From Candidatus Saccharimonadota bacterium (lineage in GTDB: Bacteria > Patescibacteriota > Saccharimonadia > Saccharimonadales > UBA4665), in contig JACMNI010000047.1 of the NCBI GenBank assembly GCA_014378615.1, positions 73,420 through 108,610 on the forward strand: DNA of 35,191 bases. Reading direction: 5' to 3'. The notes beneath the pieces are model-generated. The model ran no database searches and was not told the origin of the DNA. It worked only from the letters and a program-made list of their open reading frames with translations. Below, one piece after another: positions 19,022 to 27,501 of this stretch (position 1 is the stretch's first letter; the number at the start of each line of letters is the position of its first letter). The position numbers and the translations under genes are program-made.

Positions 19022-20636
19022 ACAAGCTCCAATGCCAGAGAGCCCAGCTCTCCAGGAATTACGCAATCACCGTCTCGACACGCTAGAACAAAGTGCGCGT
19101 TCAAGCATAGCCGGTCAATTAACCAGTCCAGATGTCACAGAAAATATATTTGCTCACCAAGACTGGGATCGACTTTCCTCAATTGGCTCCTATGGGATAG
19201 ATTCTAGTTTAGAATTGCCAGCGGACCGTCGTGTCTTATCGGCCATAGCGAAAACTCAGGATCTCGATGCTAGTCAGTTATTTGGAAATGTTCAGTCCCT
19301 TGCACCAGACACAAGACTGGTCTTTCCGTTAGGCGGAGGAATATCTTTGGGTATACATAAATACTCAGCCGATAAAAATCGTGTGTCGTATAGTTTAAAT
19401 GTTGAAAAGGACACACCTCCTAATAAAGCAAAAGAAGCATTGCAAAGTTTTTACAGTGAATTGTTAGCTGCAAAGTCTAAGTTAGATGGTACCAAGCACG
19501 CACTTGCCGAACAGATACAGGCTGGTTCAACTGTGGCTTACAGCGAACAAACTTTTACTATGAGAGAAGACGCCGACGATATACTAAGTTATTTAGGCAT
19601 CTCACGTGTAGAACACGCTATATCTCAAGATGCTTCTGATTCTCGAGGTTTAGCTGCCGGTAAAGCAAAAGCGATCGAAAAGCTATATGGATTACCGATT
19701 CATTATGCGAGCGAAACACAAGGAGACGGGGAATATCGCGCCAAAGAGGGTATACATTTTGACGAGCAGGGACATATAACCGAAGTGTTAATAGGAACCT
19801 ATAAGCCAGGTGTGTATGTCGCTATGCAACCACAAGAGACTCAGGCCGGAGATATAGATGAACTCCCATTCCGGCTCGGAATAAAATTAGATGTTAAAGA
19901 AATGTATATCGAATTAGACTACAACGGCAGAAAACACGAAACGGCCAAGCCGTTTCTGGAAACTGCAGCTGCCTCTGAATTACTTTCAGTTTTTGATTCC
20001 GTTGATCTATCGTTAAACAGTCGTTTGCAGGATTCATTTGCCGAAGTTGGTCACATTGAGAAACGATATGGCCACGGATATTCTGAACTAACACGCGAAG
20101 TAGCTAAGCTGGTAAACGATCGCAACCGAGGTTACGACAAAATGTTTGCTGATAGCCAAAGTATTACTGAACAAATCAGTAATTTGCCTAACACCAATAA
20201 TCCAGCTGCCCAAATCGTGATAAACATGCTGCGGGAATCGGTGACACGCCCTGGCGACCCCGAGCTAACAGAATTACCGGTTTCACATGCCCGCGTCGAG
20301 ATAAAAGACGGCGGCTGTAAAGATGCAGAGGTATATATTGCTGCTGGTGATGATATTGCTTATGCAGAAGATGGCTCACCGCTGCTATTGAAGTCAACGT
20401 ATAAAAGACCATCAGTCATCACCTTGAAAGAAACGGTATTTAACGGGGTACGTTTACCTGCTGGTGCACTATTAGCAGTAGAGGATGAAGGCTACGTATT
20501 CATGAGACTTACTGCCTTTAGCTTTGATGCTGTTGAGGCCTCTGAAGTCTTCGGAGCTCAAGATGCCGAGAACCGTTCAACTACACCTAGTTATGCATAC
20601 GGCGCAGAGCGTATCCGTCACCTGACTCTACAATAA
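19014..20636 (+). CDS. Hypothetical soluble protein (540 aa), no recognised domain
   Basis: Long ORF translationally overlapped with previous ORF. Confidence 0.75.
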   Translation: MGEQAPMPESPALQELRNHRLDTLEQSARSSIAGQLTSPDVTENIFAHQDWDRLSSIGSYGIDSSLELPADRRVLSAIAKTQDLDASQLFGNVQSLAPDTRLVFPLGGGISLGIHKYSADKNRVSYSLNVEKDTPPNKAKEALQSFYSELLAAKSKLDGTKHALAEQIQAGSTVAYSEQTFTMREDADDILSYLGISRVEHAISQDASDSRGLAAGKAKAIEKLYGLPIHYASETQGDGEYRAKEGIHFDEQGHITEVLIGTYKPGVYVAMQPQETQAGDIDELPFRLGIKLDVKEMYIELDYNGRKHETAKPFLETAAASELLSVFDSVDLSLNSRLQDSFAEVGHIEKRYGHGYSELTREVAKLVNDRNRGYDKMFADSQSITEQISNLPNTNNPAAQIVINMLRESVTRPGDPELTELPVSHARVEIKDGGCKDAEVYIAAGDDIAYAEDGSPLLLKSTYKRPSVITLKETVFNGVRLPAGALLAVEDEGYVFMRLTAFSFDAVEASEVFGAQDAENRSTTPSYAYGAERIRHLTLQ

Positions 20637-20640
20637 GAAA

Positions 20641-20669
20641 TTGACAAATAATAAAGCTTATGCTAATAT
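20641..20669 (+). promoter_or_regulatory. Sigma70-type promoter, shared-core copy 2 (fic-like gene)
   Basis: TTGACA (20641-20646), 17-nt spacer, TAATAT (20664-20669); AAAGCTTATGCTAATAT identical to copy 1. Confidence 0.75.
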
Positions 20670-20696
20670 AGTACTAATAAAGCCTCGAAAATAAAA

Positions 20697-21389
20697 ATGT
20701 CAGAAACTATACAAACCGCCATTCCCGAATTCCAAACTTCTGTCGAAGCGCCTAATCCGCATGCAGCAATAGAAGGGCTAAATTTGGCTTCAGACCCTGC
20801 CGTCAGGACCTCTCAGCTGGCGCAAAATACAACAGGAGAAGGCTTATTGCAGGCTGCAATTTTGTTACATACTACCTTAGCTCCAGAAGTAGTGCACACT
20901 CCGAGTAATGTCGCACGAACAATTGCCGATCCAGTTAGCGGGGAAGTCTCTGCAGTATTGATGAAGCCTGAAGAACGATTGCCGTTTTTGGAAAAAGCGG
21001 CCACATTGATCAAACAGCTTGGTGAGTCTGTCCAGCCAGGTGAGGAACAAGCATTCTTGAACAGGGCTGGCAACATCACTGGACTAGCTTTAGTTCTAGC
21101 GCATACGTTCGAAGACGGAAACGGCCGAACAGCTCGAACTCTGGCACATGCAATTCGTTATGGTTCCGAAGTAAACGATCACAACAGGGAAGATTTTGAC
21201 GTATTAAGTGCTAACCGTCCAACCAACGGCTTCAAAATTACGTCCTATCTACCTAATAATGAAGGTAAAAGCCTTGCCCCAGTAGAACTATTAGAGGCAG
21301 CGGCATCACTTGATATACCTCTTACTAATCAAACTGCTTATGGGCAAATAGCATATCATAATTTCGCCCAACCATATGCTGATGCTTAA
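20697..21389 (+). CDS. Fic-domain protein (putative AMPylase-like nucleotidyltransferase)
   Basis: HTFEDGNGRTAR matches HxFx(D/E)GNGRxxR (nt 21102-21137). Confidence 0.8.
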   Translation: MSETIQTAIPEFQTSVEAPNPHAAIEGLNLASDPAVRTSQLAQNTTGEGLLQAAILLHTTLAPEVVHTPSNVARTIADPVSGEVSAVLMKPEERLPFLEKAATLIKQLGESVQPGEEQAFLNRAGNITGLALVLAHTFEDGNGRTARTLAHAIRYGSEVNDHNREDFDVLSANRPTNGFKITSYLPNNEGKSLAPVELLEAAASLDIPLTNQTAYGQIAYHNFAQPYADA

Positions 21390-21396
21390 ATAAAAT

Positions 21397-21420
21397 AGCC
21401 GCTCGGATGAACGGCTTTTT
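21397..21420 (+). terminator. Intrinsic terminator between convergent fic-like gene and rpmA
   Basis: AGCCG-10 nt-CGGCT followed by TTTTT. Confidence 0.6.
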
Positions 21421-21434
21421 GAGCTGTATCTGTA

Positions 21435-21707
21435 TTAAATTACAGTGACTTCGGTGCGAGGGACGCTGCGGCCGCTGAAGGTGCGGACTTTGCGGGTAGT
21501 GTATTTTACTATGCCGTCGCGGTCAGCGTGGATGGTGAAGTTGCGGCTGACTTTGGTGCCGACGCCGCCGCGCTTGCTCATGCCAACTTGGCGGACGATA
21601 ACCATACCAACTCTAACTTTTTCGCCACCGAAAAGCTTAACGCCTAGGCGCTGGCCGGGTGAGTCTCTGGTATTTTTAGCGGTACCGCCCGCTTTTACGT
21701 GTGACAT
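21435..21707 (-). CDS. rpmA: 50S ribosomal protein L27
   Basis: MSHVKAGGTAKNTRDSPGQRLGVKLFGGEKVRVGMVIVRQVG, L27 signature. Confidence 0.93.
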   Translation of the reverse strand: MSHVKAGGTAKNTRDSPGQRLGVKLFGGEKVRVGMVIVRQVGMSKRGGVGTKVSRNFTIHADRDGIVKYTTRKVRTFSGRSVPRTEVTVI

Positions 21708-21719
21708 TGGGTATGATCC

Positions 21720-22925
21720 TTACTGCTTAATAATAACTAGGAGCTGGCGAGCGACATATTGGTCTGGTCTAAAGTAGATCAGCTCATCGTCTCCGGCGTG
21801 CTCAAAACTCACTCGATTATAGCCCAAATCGCTTATCTGGTCAACCAGAGGCAGCAGTTTAAACTTATTTTGGCCGTTTGGCGTGGCCCAGGCGGGTATC
21901 GCCAAACAGAAACGTGTACCGCTTGGGATTTGGCCGGCAATATTGCGTAAGAACTTTTTAATAATAAGATTACAGTCGGCCACGGTTTGGGCGAGGGCTT
22001 CGGCGGCTGGCGCACTGGTGAACGGCTTGCCCAAATAGGTTTCGCCGGCCACGTAATGAACAGGCTGTTCCCAAACTAAGTTGGTAGCGTCGCCCTTGGC
22101 TAAGCGGGCAAAGTCGGCGGGTAGATCTAAACGGTACTGTTGGTTGAGCCAGTCTAGGTTGGTGGCCGAGTAGTCAATCATGCGTTGTTCGAGGTCGGTG
22201 CCGTACGGCGTGTAGCCCATCAACGCGGCTTCTTGCAGTAGAACACCGGTGCCACAAAAGGGGTCTAAAATAACTTGGCCGGCGGGCTCAGGAACTTCGG
22301 CCAGTGGGCCAACAGCTAAGTTTACCAATATCTGGGCCAGCTTGGGTGGTAACATGCCAACCCGGGCGTCGCGTTTAGGGCGCTCGCGGTCGCGGTAGGT
22401 GTAGCTGGCAATATCTTGCACAGCCACCGTCTGACCGATGACGGTACGGTCGCCGTCGGTAATAATAACCAGCTCCCAGCCCATCGGGGAAGTCAACTTA
22501 TTGTGGTGGACTTGGGCGGTATTGAGTTCGAGCTCTTTGTTGGGTACTAATCTGACCGAGCGGCCCGACCTTCGAATAACTTTTTTAAGATTCAGGCCGG
22601 TGGCTTCGAGCTGACGAATATTGACGGTGAAGCCTTGTACGCTCAGGCCGAGCGTAAGTTTACCTTCGGGTAGTTGCTCGGCGTGCTTGGGAGCGGCCTG
22701 CATTAAGAACTTTTCGATTTTGCGCCAGTCGGTCGTGTCTAATTCGTGTATAACGCTGCAGAGCTTAGTCGCACCGCCGAGGCGATAAAAGGGAATGGTA
22801 CTAGCTTCAACGTCGACAATTACAGCTTGGTCGCCAAGGCTAACGAGGGCAGGTGCGCCGTAAAGACTCTCCAGCTCGGCGAGGCCGAGCGCTGGCTGGC
22901 GGCCTAATATAAGTAAACTTTTCAT
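21720..22925 (-). CDS. THUMP-type RNA/DNA methyltransferase (TrmG10/Trm11-like)
   Basis: C-terminal Rossmann motif VILDPFCGTGVLLQEAALMGYTPYGTDLE; N-terminal region fits THUMP-MTases. Confidence 0.75.
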   Translation of the reverse strand: MKSLLILGRQPALGLAELESLYGAPALVSLGDQAVIVDVEASTIPFYRLGGATKLCSVIHELDTTDWRKIEKFLMQAAPKHAEQLPEGKLTLGLSVQGFTVNIRQLEATGLNLKKVIRRSGRSVRLVPNKELELNTAQVHHNKLTSPMGWELVIITDGDRTVIGQTVAVQDIASYTYRDRERPKRDARVGMLPPKLAQILVNLAVGPLAEVPEPAGQVILDPFCGTGVLLQEAALMGYTPYGTDLEQRMIDYSATNLDWLNQQYRLDLPADFARLAKGDATNLVWEQPVHYVAGETYLGKPFTSAPAAEALAQTVADCNLIIKKFLRNIAGQIPSGTRFCLAIPAWATPNGQNKFKLLPLVDQISDLGYNRVSFEHAGDDELIYFRPDQYVARQLLVIIKQ

Positions 22926-22990
22926 TACCTTAAGTGTAGCGCAAATACAGCGACAGTGGTAACACCGCCCGTCAGCTGTATAATAGCCGT

Positions 22991-24067
22991 ATGATTAAGG
23001 CGTCGCAGCCGGTGGCCAAGAAGAGCCACTGGAAACTGATTTTAAATATTGTTACGGTAGTGCTTTTGGCGTTGCTTGTATATGGCAGCCGCGATCAGTT
23101 AGCCGAAACGCTACGTAACCTCAGACACGTCAATGGCTATATATTATTACTCCTCATTCCAATTGAATCCCTCAATTATCACGCCCAAGCGCGCTTGTAC
23201 CAGCGATTATTCCTGGTGGTTGGAACAAAATTCGAATACTGGTATTTATACCGCACTTCATTAGAACTTAATTTCGTAAATCACGTCTTCCCTAGCGGGG
23301 GCGCGGCGGGCATCTCGTACTTTGGCGTTACTGTTCGAAAGGGCGATGAGGTTTCGGGCGGTAAAGCGACTTTAGTGCACATTATTAAACTGGCGGCCAC
23401 CTTTATTTCATTAGAGTTCATTATTGCCTTTGGGTTGTTGTGCCTGGCCATTGGCAACCGCGTCAACGGACTGTTGCTATTAGTTACGGCCACGTTGACC
23501 ACCATCGTCCTACTGGTAACAGCGGCGGTGCCGTACATATTTGGCTCCCAGCGACGGATAAATAGCTTACTTACAACTTCTACCGTGCTTATCAATACAT
23601 TGATTCACAAGGTCCGCCCCAACCGCCCTGAAACTATCAACATGATGGCCGCCAAACGCGCCTTTACCGAATTTCACGATAATTACCAACAGATCAAAGA
23701 CCGCTGGCGCGAACTGCGGGTGCCGTTCCTGTATGCCTTGTTGGCTAATGTGACCGAAATTGCCGCGCTGTACGTGGTGTACTTAGCCTTCGGCGATTTT
23801 GTAAATATTGGCGCCGTCATCATCGCCTATGCCGTTGCTAATTTTGCGGGTCTGGTTTCGGTATTGCCGGGTGGCGTTGGTATTTATGAAGCCCTCATGA
23901 CGGCCGTCATGGCCAGTGCCGGCGTGCCACCGGGCGTCAGTTTGCCGGTGACGGTTATGTACCGGGTCCTTAATACCGCTATTCAAATCCCGCCGGGTTA
24001 TTTCTTATATCAGCGCAGTCTACGCCGTAAAAATGCCGCCGCGGCCGCATCGAAAGTCGAGGCTTAG
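22991..24067 (+). CDS. Lysylphosphatidylglycerol synthase TM-region / flippase-like (UPF0104) membrane protein
   Basis: Multi-TM with FPSGGAAGISYFG and LPGGVGIYEALM motifs. Confidence 0.85.
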   Translation: MIKASQPVAKKSHWKLILNIVTVVLLALLVYGSRDQLAETLRNLRHVNGYILLLLIPIESLNYHAQARLYQRLFLVVGTKFEYWYLYRTSLELNFVNHVFPSGGAAGISYFGVTVRKGDEVSGGKATLVHIIKLAATFISLEFIIAFGLLCLAIGNRVNGLLLLVTATLTTIVLLVTAAVPYIFGSQRRINSLLTTSTVLINTLIHKVRPNRPETINMMAAKRAFTEFHDNYQQIKDRWRELRVPFLYALLANVTEIAALYVVYLAFGDFVNIGAVIIAYAVANFAGLVSVLPGGVGIYEALMTAVMASAGVPPGVSLPVTVMYRVLNTAIQIPPGYFLYQRSLRRKNAAAAASKVEA

Positions 24068-24068
24068 C

Positions 24069-25187
24069 ATGGCGCCTGATGCCAACGACCTCAGCTTAGG
24101 AGTTACCGAATTTGTCACGCTGCTGAATCAGACATTCGACTTTGCGTATCCAAGCCTACTCATTACTGGCGAGCTCGCCAACTTGCGGGTCAGCAAAAAT
24201 AAGTGGGTCTACTTTGACTTAAAAGACGCCAGTTCGAGAGTTAAGTTTTTCGGCAATGTCTACCAGCTGCCCGGACCGCTGGAGGACGGCATGCTCCTCA
24301 AGGTCCGCGGCGCACCGCGGTTGCATAATCAGTATGGCTTTAGCGTTACCGTGCAATCTATGCAGCCGACGGGCGAGGGAACCATCAAGCGCGCCGCTGA
24401 ACTGCTGCAAGCTAAATTGCAAACCGAAGGACTATTTGAGATTAGTCGTAAACGCCAGCTGCCGTATCCGCCTCAAAGTGTCGGCCTTATCACGTCCGGC
24501 CAATCAGCCGCTTACGCTGATTTTATTAAGATCATCAATGCCCGCTGGACAGGTATAAACATTCTGCATATCGACGTCCAGGTGCAAGGCGAAGTTGCCC
24601 CACAGCAAGTGGTATCGGCTATCGATCAATTTAACGCGCTGGCAGAGCCGCCCGAGGTATTGGTAATTATTCGCGGTGGGGGCAGCCCGGAAGATTTGGC
24701 GGCCTTTAGCACCGAACAAGTAACTCGGGCCGTTGCGGCCAGCCGAGTGCCGACCTTAGTCGCCATTGGTCATGAAGTAGACGTCAGCCTAGCCGAACTC
24801 GCGGCCGACGTCCGGGCCAGCACGCCGAGTAACGCCGCCGAATTACTGGTGCCCGACCGCCAAACAGTACTGCAGCAACTGCAGGTCGCACGGCAGCAGT
24901 TCGAGCAGCAAGGCCGCGTGTTAGTGCGTGATGCTCGCCGTCAACTAGCCGAAACTACGACGGCTTTGCAGAGCGCTACACTCCAAAAAATCGATCACCA
25001 GCGCCATCATATTGAGACCACACGCAAATTAATGGCCGCGTTAAACCCATCATTTATATTAAAACGCGGTTATGCCATCGTGCGCCAGGACGGACACGTC
25101 CTCAGATCTGCTACGTCATACAAACCAAACCATGCAGTCAACGTCACATTATCAGACGGCACCATAACCATACCCGCAGTAAATTAA
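24069..25187 (+). CDS. xseA: Exodeoxyribonuclease VII large subunit
   Basis: OB-fold ITGELANLRVSKNKWVYFDLKD, VLVIIRGGGSPEDLAAF, GHEVDVSLAELAADVRASTPSNAAE; ATG at 24069 just after previous stop. Confidence 0.95.
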   Translation: MAPDANDLSLGVTEFVTLLNQTFDFAYPSLLITGELANLRVSKNKWVYFDLKDASSRVKFFGNVYQLPGPLEDGMLLKVRGAPRLHNQYGFSVTVQSMQPTGEGTIKRAAELLQAKLQTEGLFEISRKRQLPYPPQSVGLITSGQSAAYADFIKIINARWTGINILHIDVQVQGEVAPQQVVSAIDQFNALAEPPEVLVIIRGGGSPEDLAAFSTEQVTRAVAASRVPTLVAIGHEVDVSLAELAADVRASTPSNAAELLVPDRQTVLQQLQVARQQFEQQGRVLVRDARRQLAETTTALQSATLQKIDHQRHHIETTRKLMAALNPSFILKRGYAIVRQDGHVLRSATSYKPNHAVNVTLSDGTITIPAVN

Positions 25188-25203
25188 GTAACAGGAGATA
25201 CCC

Positions 25204-25404
25204 ATGAAAGCTAGTAAGACCACCGATTACAAAACCCTAAAAGCCGAATTAGACGATGTGCTGGACGCCCTTCAACGCGACGACACTGATGTCGATGCAG
25301 CACTGGCCGGCTACGAACGAGGCCTAGAGCTCATCAGCCAGTTAGAAGCGTACCTGCAGACCGCCGAGAATAAAATTAAACAGCTGCAAGCAAATCAGGC
25401 CTAG
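25204..25404 (+). CDS. xseB: Exodeoxyribonuclease VII small subunit
   Basis: 66-aa helical protein directly after xseA; SD AGGAGA. Confidence 0.88.
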   Translation: MKASKTTDYKTLKAELDDVLDALQRDDTDVDAALAGYERGLELISQLEAYLQTAENKIKQLQANQA

Positions 25405-25436
25405 TTATTGTAGCCATCTACCTTATTTTCCTAGTA

Positions 25437-25895
25437 GTGATGACTTGTTTTGCAGGTGTGCTGTTAGTTGGGGCGCCGTATTTACCGACCTTGTCACCAC
25501 AGGTCAATGCCGCTCTAAAGCTGGCCGATCTTAAATCGGGCGACACTTTATTAGAACTGGGCTGTGGCGATGGTAAGGTAGTTTTGGCCGCCGCCAAAGA
25601 AGGGTACAGAGTAGTTGGTTATGAACTCAATCCTATTATGGCCGCCATTGCCTGGCTGCGCACGCTGCGGTACCGAAAATTGGTAACCATCCGATGCGCC
25701 GACTTTTGGCGGCAGTCATGGCCACCGGCTCAGGCGATTTTCGTATTTTTACTGCCAAAATATATGACTAAGCTGGATACAAAAGTTATGCAACAATATC
25801 CTGGTGGCGTCAAAGTAGTCAGCTTTGCCTTTACTATTCCCGATAAGCCAGTGCAGACAACGGTTGACGGCGTATTCTTATATATCTATAAGTAA
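25437..25895 (+). CDS. Class I SAM-dependent methyltransferase, probably membrane-anchored
   Basis: LLELGCGDGKVVLAAAKEGYRVVGYELNP motif I/II; the frame upstream of the annotated start also encodes hydrophobic residues. Confidence 0.75.
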   Translation: MMTCFAGVLLVGAPYLPTLSPQVNAALKLADLKSGDTLLELGCGDGKVVLAAAKEGYRVVGYELNPIMAAIAWLRTLRYRKLVTIRCADFWRQSWPPAQAIFVFLLPKYMTKLDTKVMQQYPGGVKVVSFAFTIPDKPVQTTVDGVFLYIYK

Positions 25896-25946
25896 TCACG
25901 CGGTAACGAACTTGCACACAGCCGTAATCTCCGCTACGATTAGCAT

Positions 25947-26612
25947 ATGATTAAGCATGACCAGAATGGTTCGCTCAACGGCCTGTTAATTCCATTGGTG
26001 ATAGTTTCGCTATTCTTTGTCACCAGCGCCGGATTTGCGGCCTGGGCTTTCGCTAGTCGCCAAGACTACAAGTTAAACACCGACGAGAAGATTGCCAGCG
26101 CGGTTACCATTGCGCGCCAAAATGAGAGCACCGCCAAAGATAAACAATTTGCCGAAGCCTATAAACAACCCTTAAAAACGTACACTGGCCCCCAGGCCTT
26201 TGGTAGTCTAAGCATCAAGTTTCCAAAAACTTGGAGTGGCTATGTCGATGACACCGGCAAGGGAACTAGTGTCGTCGATGGCTACTTCTACCCAGGAACT
26301 GTGCCTTCAATCACGAGCCCCAGTTCGACGTTTGCCCTACGCGTAAGGGTGGTGGCCCAGAGCTACTCCAGCATACTAACTGGCTTTAAGGGCTTACAGA
26401 AGGCAAATAAAGTTACGATTAGTCCGTACGCCTTACCGCAAGTTCCCAGTGTTGTCGGCGTTCGAATCGACGGCGAAATTCGTCCAACCCGTAACGGCAC
26501 GCTTATAGTCATACCGCTCCGTGACAAGACGATTGAACTATCGACCGAGGGCAGTGAGTTTACCGCTGACTTTGCTGATAACATCTTGCCAAACGTCTCA
26601 TTCTCGCCGTAA
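25947..26612 (+). CDS. Hypothetical single-TM extracytoplasmic protein
   Basis: N-terminal TM, then PsbP/lipoprotein-like soluble domain (SIKFPKTWSGYV). Confidence 0.7.
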   Translation: MIKHDQNGSLNGLLIPLVIVSLFFVTSAGFAAWAFASRQDYKLNTDEKIASAVTIARQNESTAKDKQFAEAYKQPLKTYTGPQAFGSLSIKFPKTWSGYVDDTGKGTSVVDGYFYPGTVPSITSPSSTFALRVRVVAQSYSSILTGFKGLQKANKVTISPYALPQVPSVVGVRIDGEIRPTRNGTLIVIPLRDKTIELSTEGSEFTADFADNILPNVSFSP

Positions 26613-26735
26613 TACGTAATATTTAAATTCGTTGTAAAAAACGGTTGCTAAACAAATGCCGGCTGGGTATACTACATATACGTTGTTGGAACGACAATAA
26701 AGGAACTTATCGTTGATATATTTATTACATCCCGG

Positions 26736-26996
26736 GTGCGCCGCAAGATTATCGTAATCTACGCTAAGTATCCCGACTTCAAAACCCACGTTCGCGGTCT
26801 CGCGAAGCTTATAAAAGAGGACGCTGGCAACATCCAGCGTGAACTCAAGCGGCTCGAAAAAGTTGGCTTTCTCATTAGCGAACGACAGGGCAATACCAAA
26901 GTCTATTCGACTAACAAGCAGTTCCCAATCTTTAAAGAATTACAAAGCATTGTACTTAAGTCTCAGCGCCCAACTCAAAAACGCGTCACCGGCTAG
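26736..26996 (+). CDS. Winged-helix DNA-binding protein (true start probably further upstream)
   Basis: GLAKLIKEDAGNIQRELKRLEKVGFLISERQGNTKVYSTN = wHTH; upstream frame reads VDIFITSRVRRKI, resembling the family N-terminus. Confidence 0.7.
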   Translation: MRRKIIVIYAKYPDFKTHVRGLAKLIKEDAGNIQRELKRLEKVGFLISERQGNTKVYSTNKQFPIFKELQSIVLKSQRPTQKRVTG

Positions 26997-27064
26997 ATCA
27001 GTATTGTTCTCGCGCAGTGCCTGATTTATGAACTTTGGTTTAAGCCAATACGCGCTACTGCGCA

Positions 27065-27088
27065 GGTTTTGGAGCTCACCCCAAAACC
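27065..27088. other. Strong stem-loop GGTTTTGG-8 nt-CCAAAACC in structured intergenic region
   Basis: Perfect 8-bp inverted repeat, part of a larger stem-rich segment 27012-27088. Confidence 0.6.
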
Positions 27089-27276
27089 GCCCGACGGTTT
27101 GTCGCATTATTTTGTCACTTTTATAAAGATGGACTCTAAAGATATTTCAAGATTGACATTTTTTTGTGACAAATCGTTTGCAGTGCACCGCCTTGACCAA
27201 AAAGAATCACGCTATAGCGCGTAAAGCTCCAAGCGAGGGTTGCAAATTCCGCCTCTGTTGTGTACAATTCTTCCTG

Positions 27277-27492
27277 ATGATACAAGTAACCCGCAAAGAT
27301 TCTAAAGAATCACTAGAAAACTTATTACGCCGCTTCAACCGCAAGGTTCAGCAGTCTGGGGCTATCGCCGTTGTAAAGCAAAAGCAATACTTCGAGAAGC
27401 CAATCAGCAAGACTGAACGCCGCGCCAAAGCGATCATTCGCCAGGAACGCAAAGCGATCAAACTCCGCAAAATCAAACTAGGTCAACGCTAG
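27277..27492 (+). CDS. rpsU: 30S ribosomal protein S21
   Basis: MIQVTRKDSKESLENLLRRFNRKVQQSGAI..; ATG 27277; promoter TTGCAA-17-TACAAT directly upstream. Confidence 0.9.
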   Translation: MIQVTRKDSKESLENLLRRFNRKVQQSGAIAVVKQKQYFEKPISKTERRAKAIIRQERKAIKLRKIKLGQR

Positions 27493-27501
27493 TAGACCTT
27501 G

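Noticed and set aside
27166-27276. N-terminal extension of S21 in the supplied ORF
   Set aside because: MIQVTRKDS at 27277 is the normal S21 start, and the -10 box TACAAT lies inside the extension.
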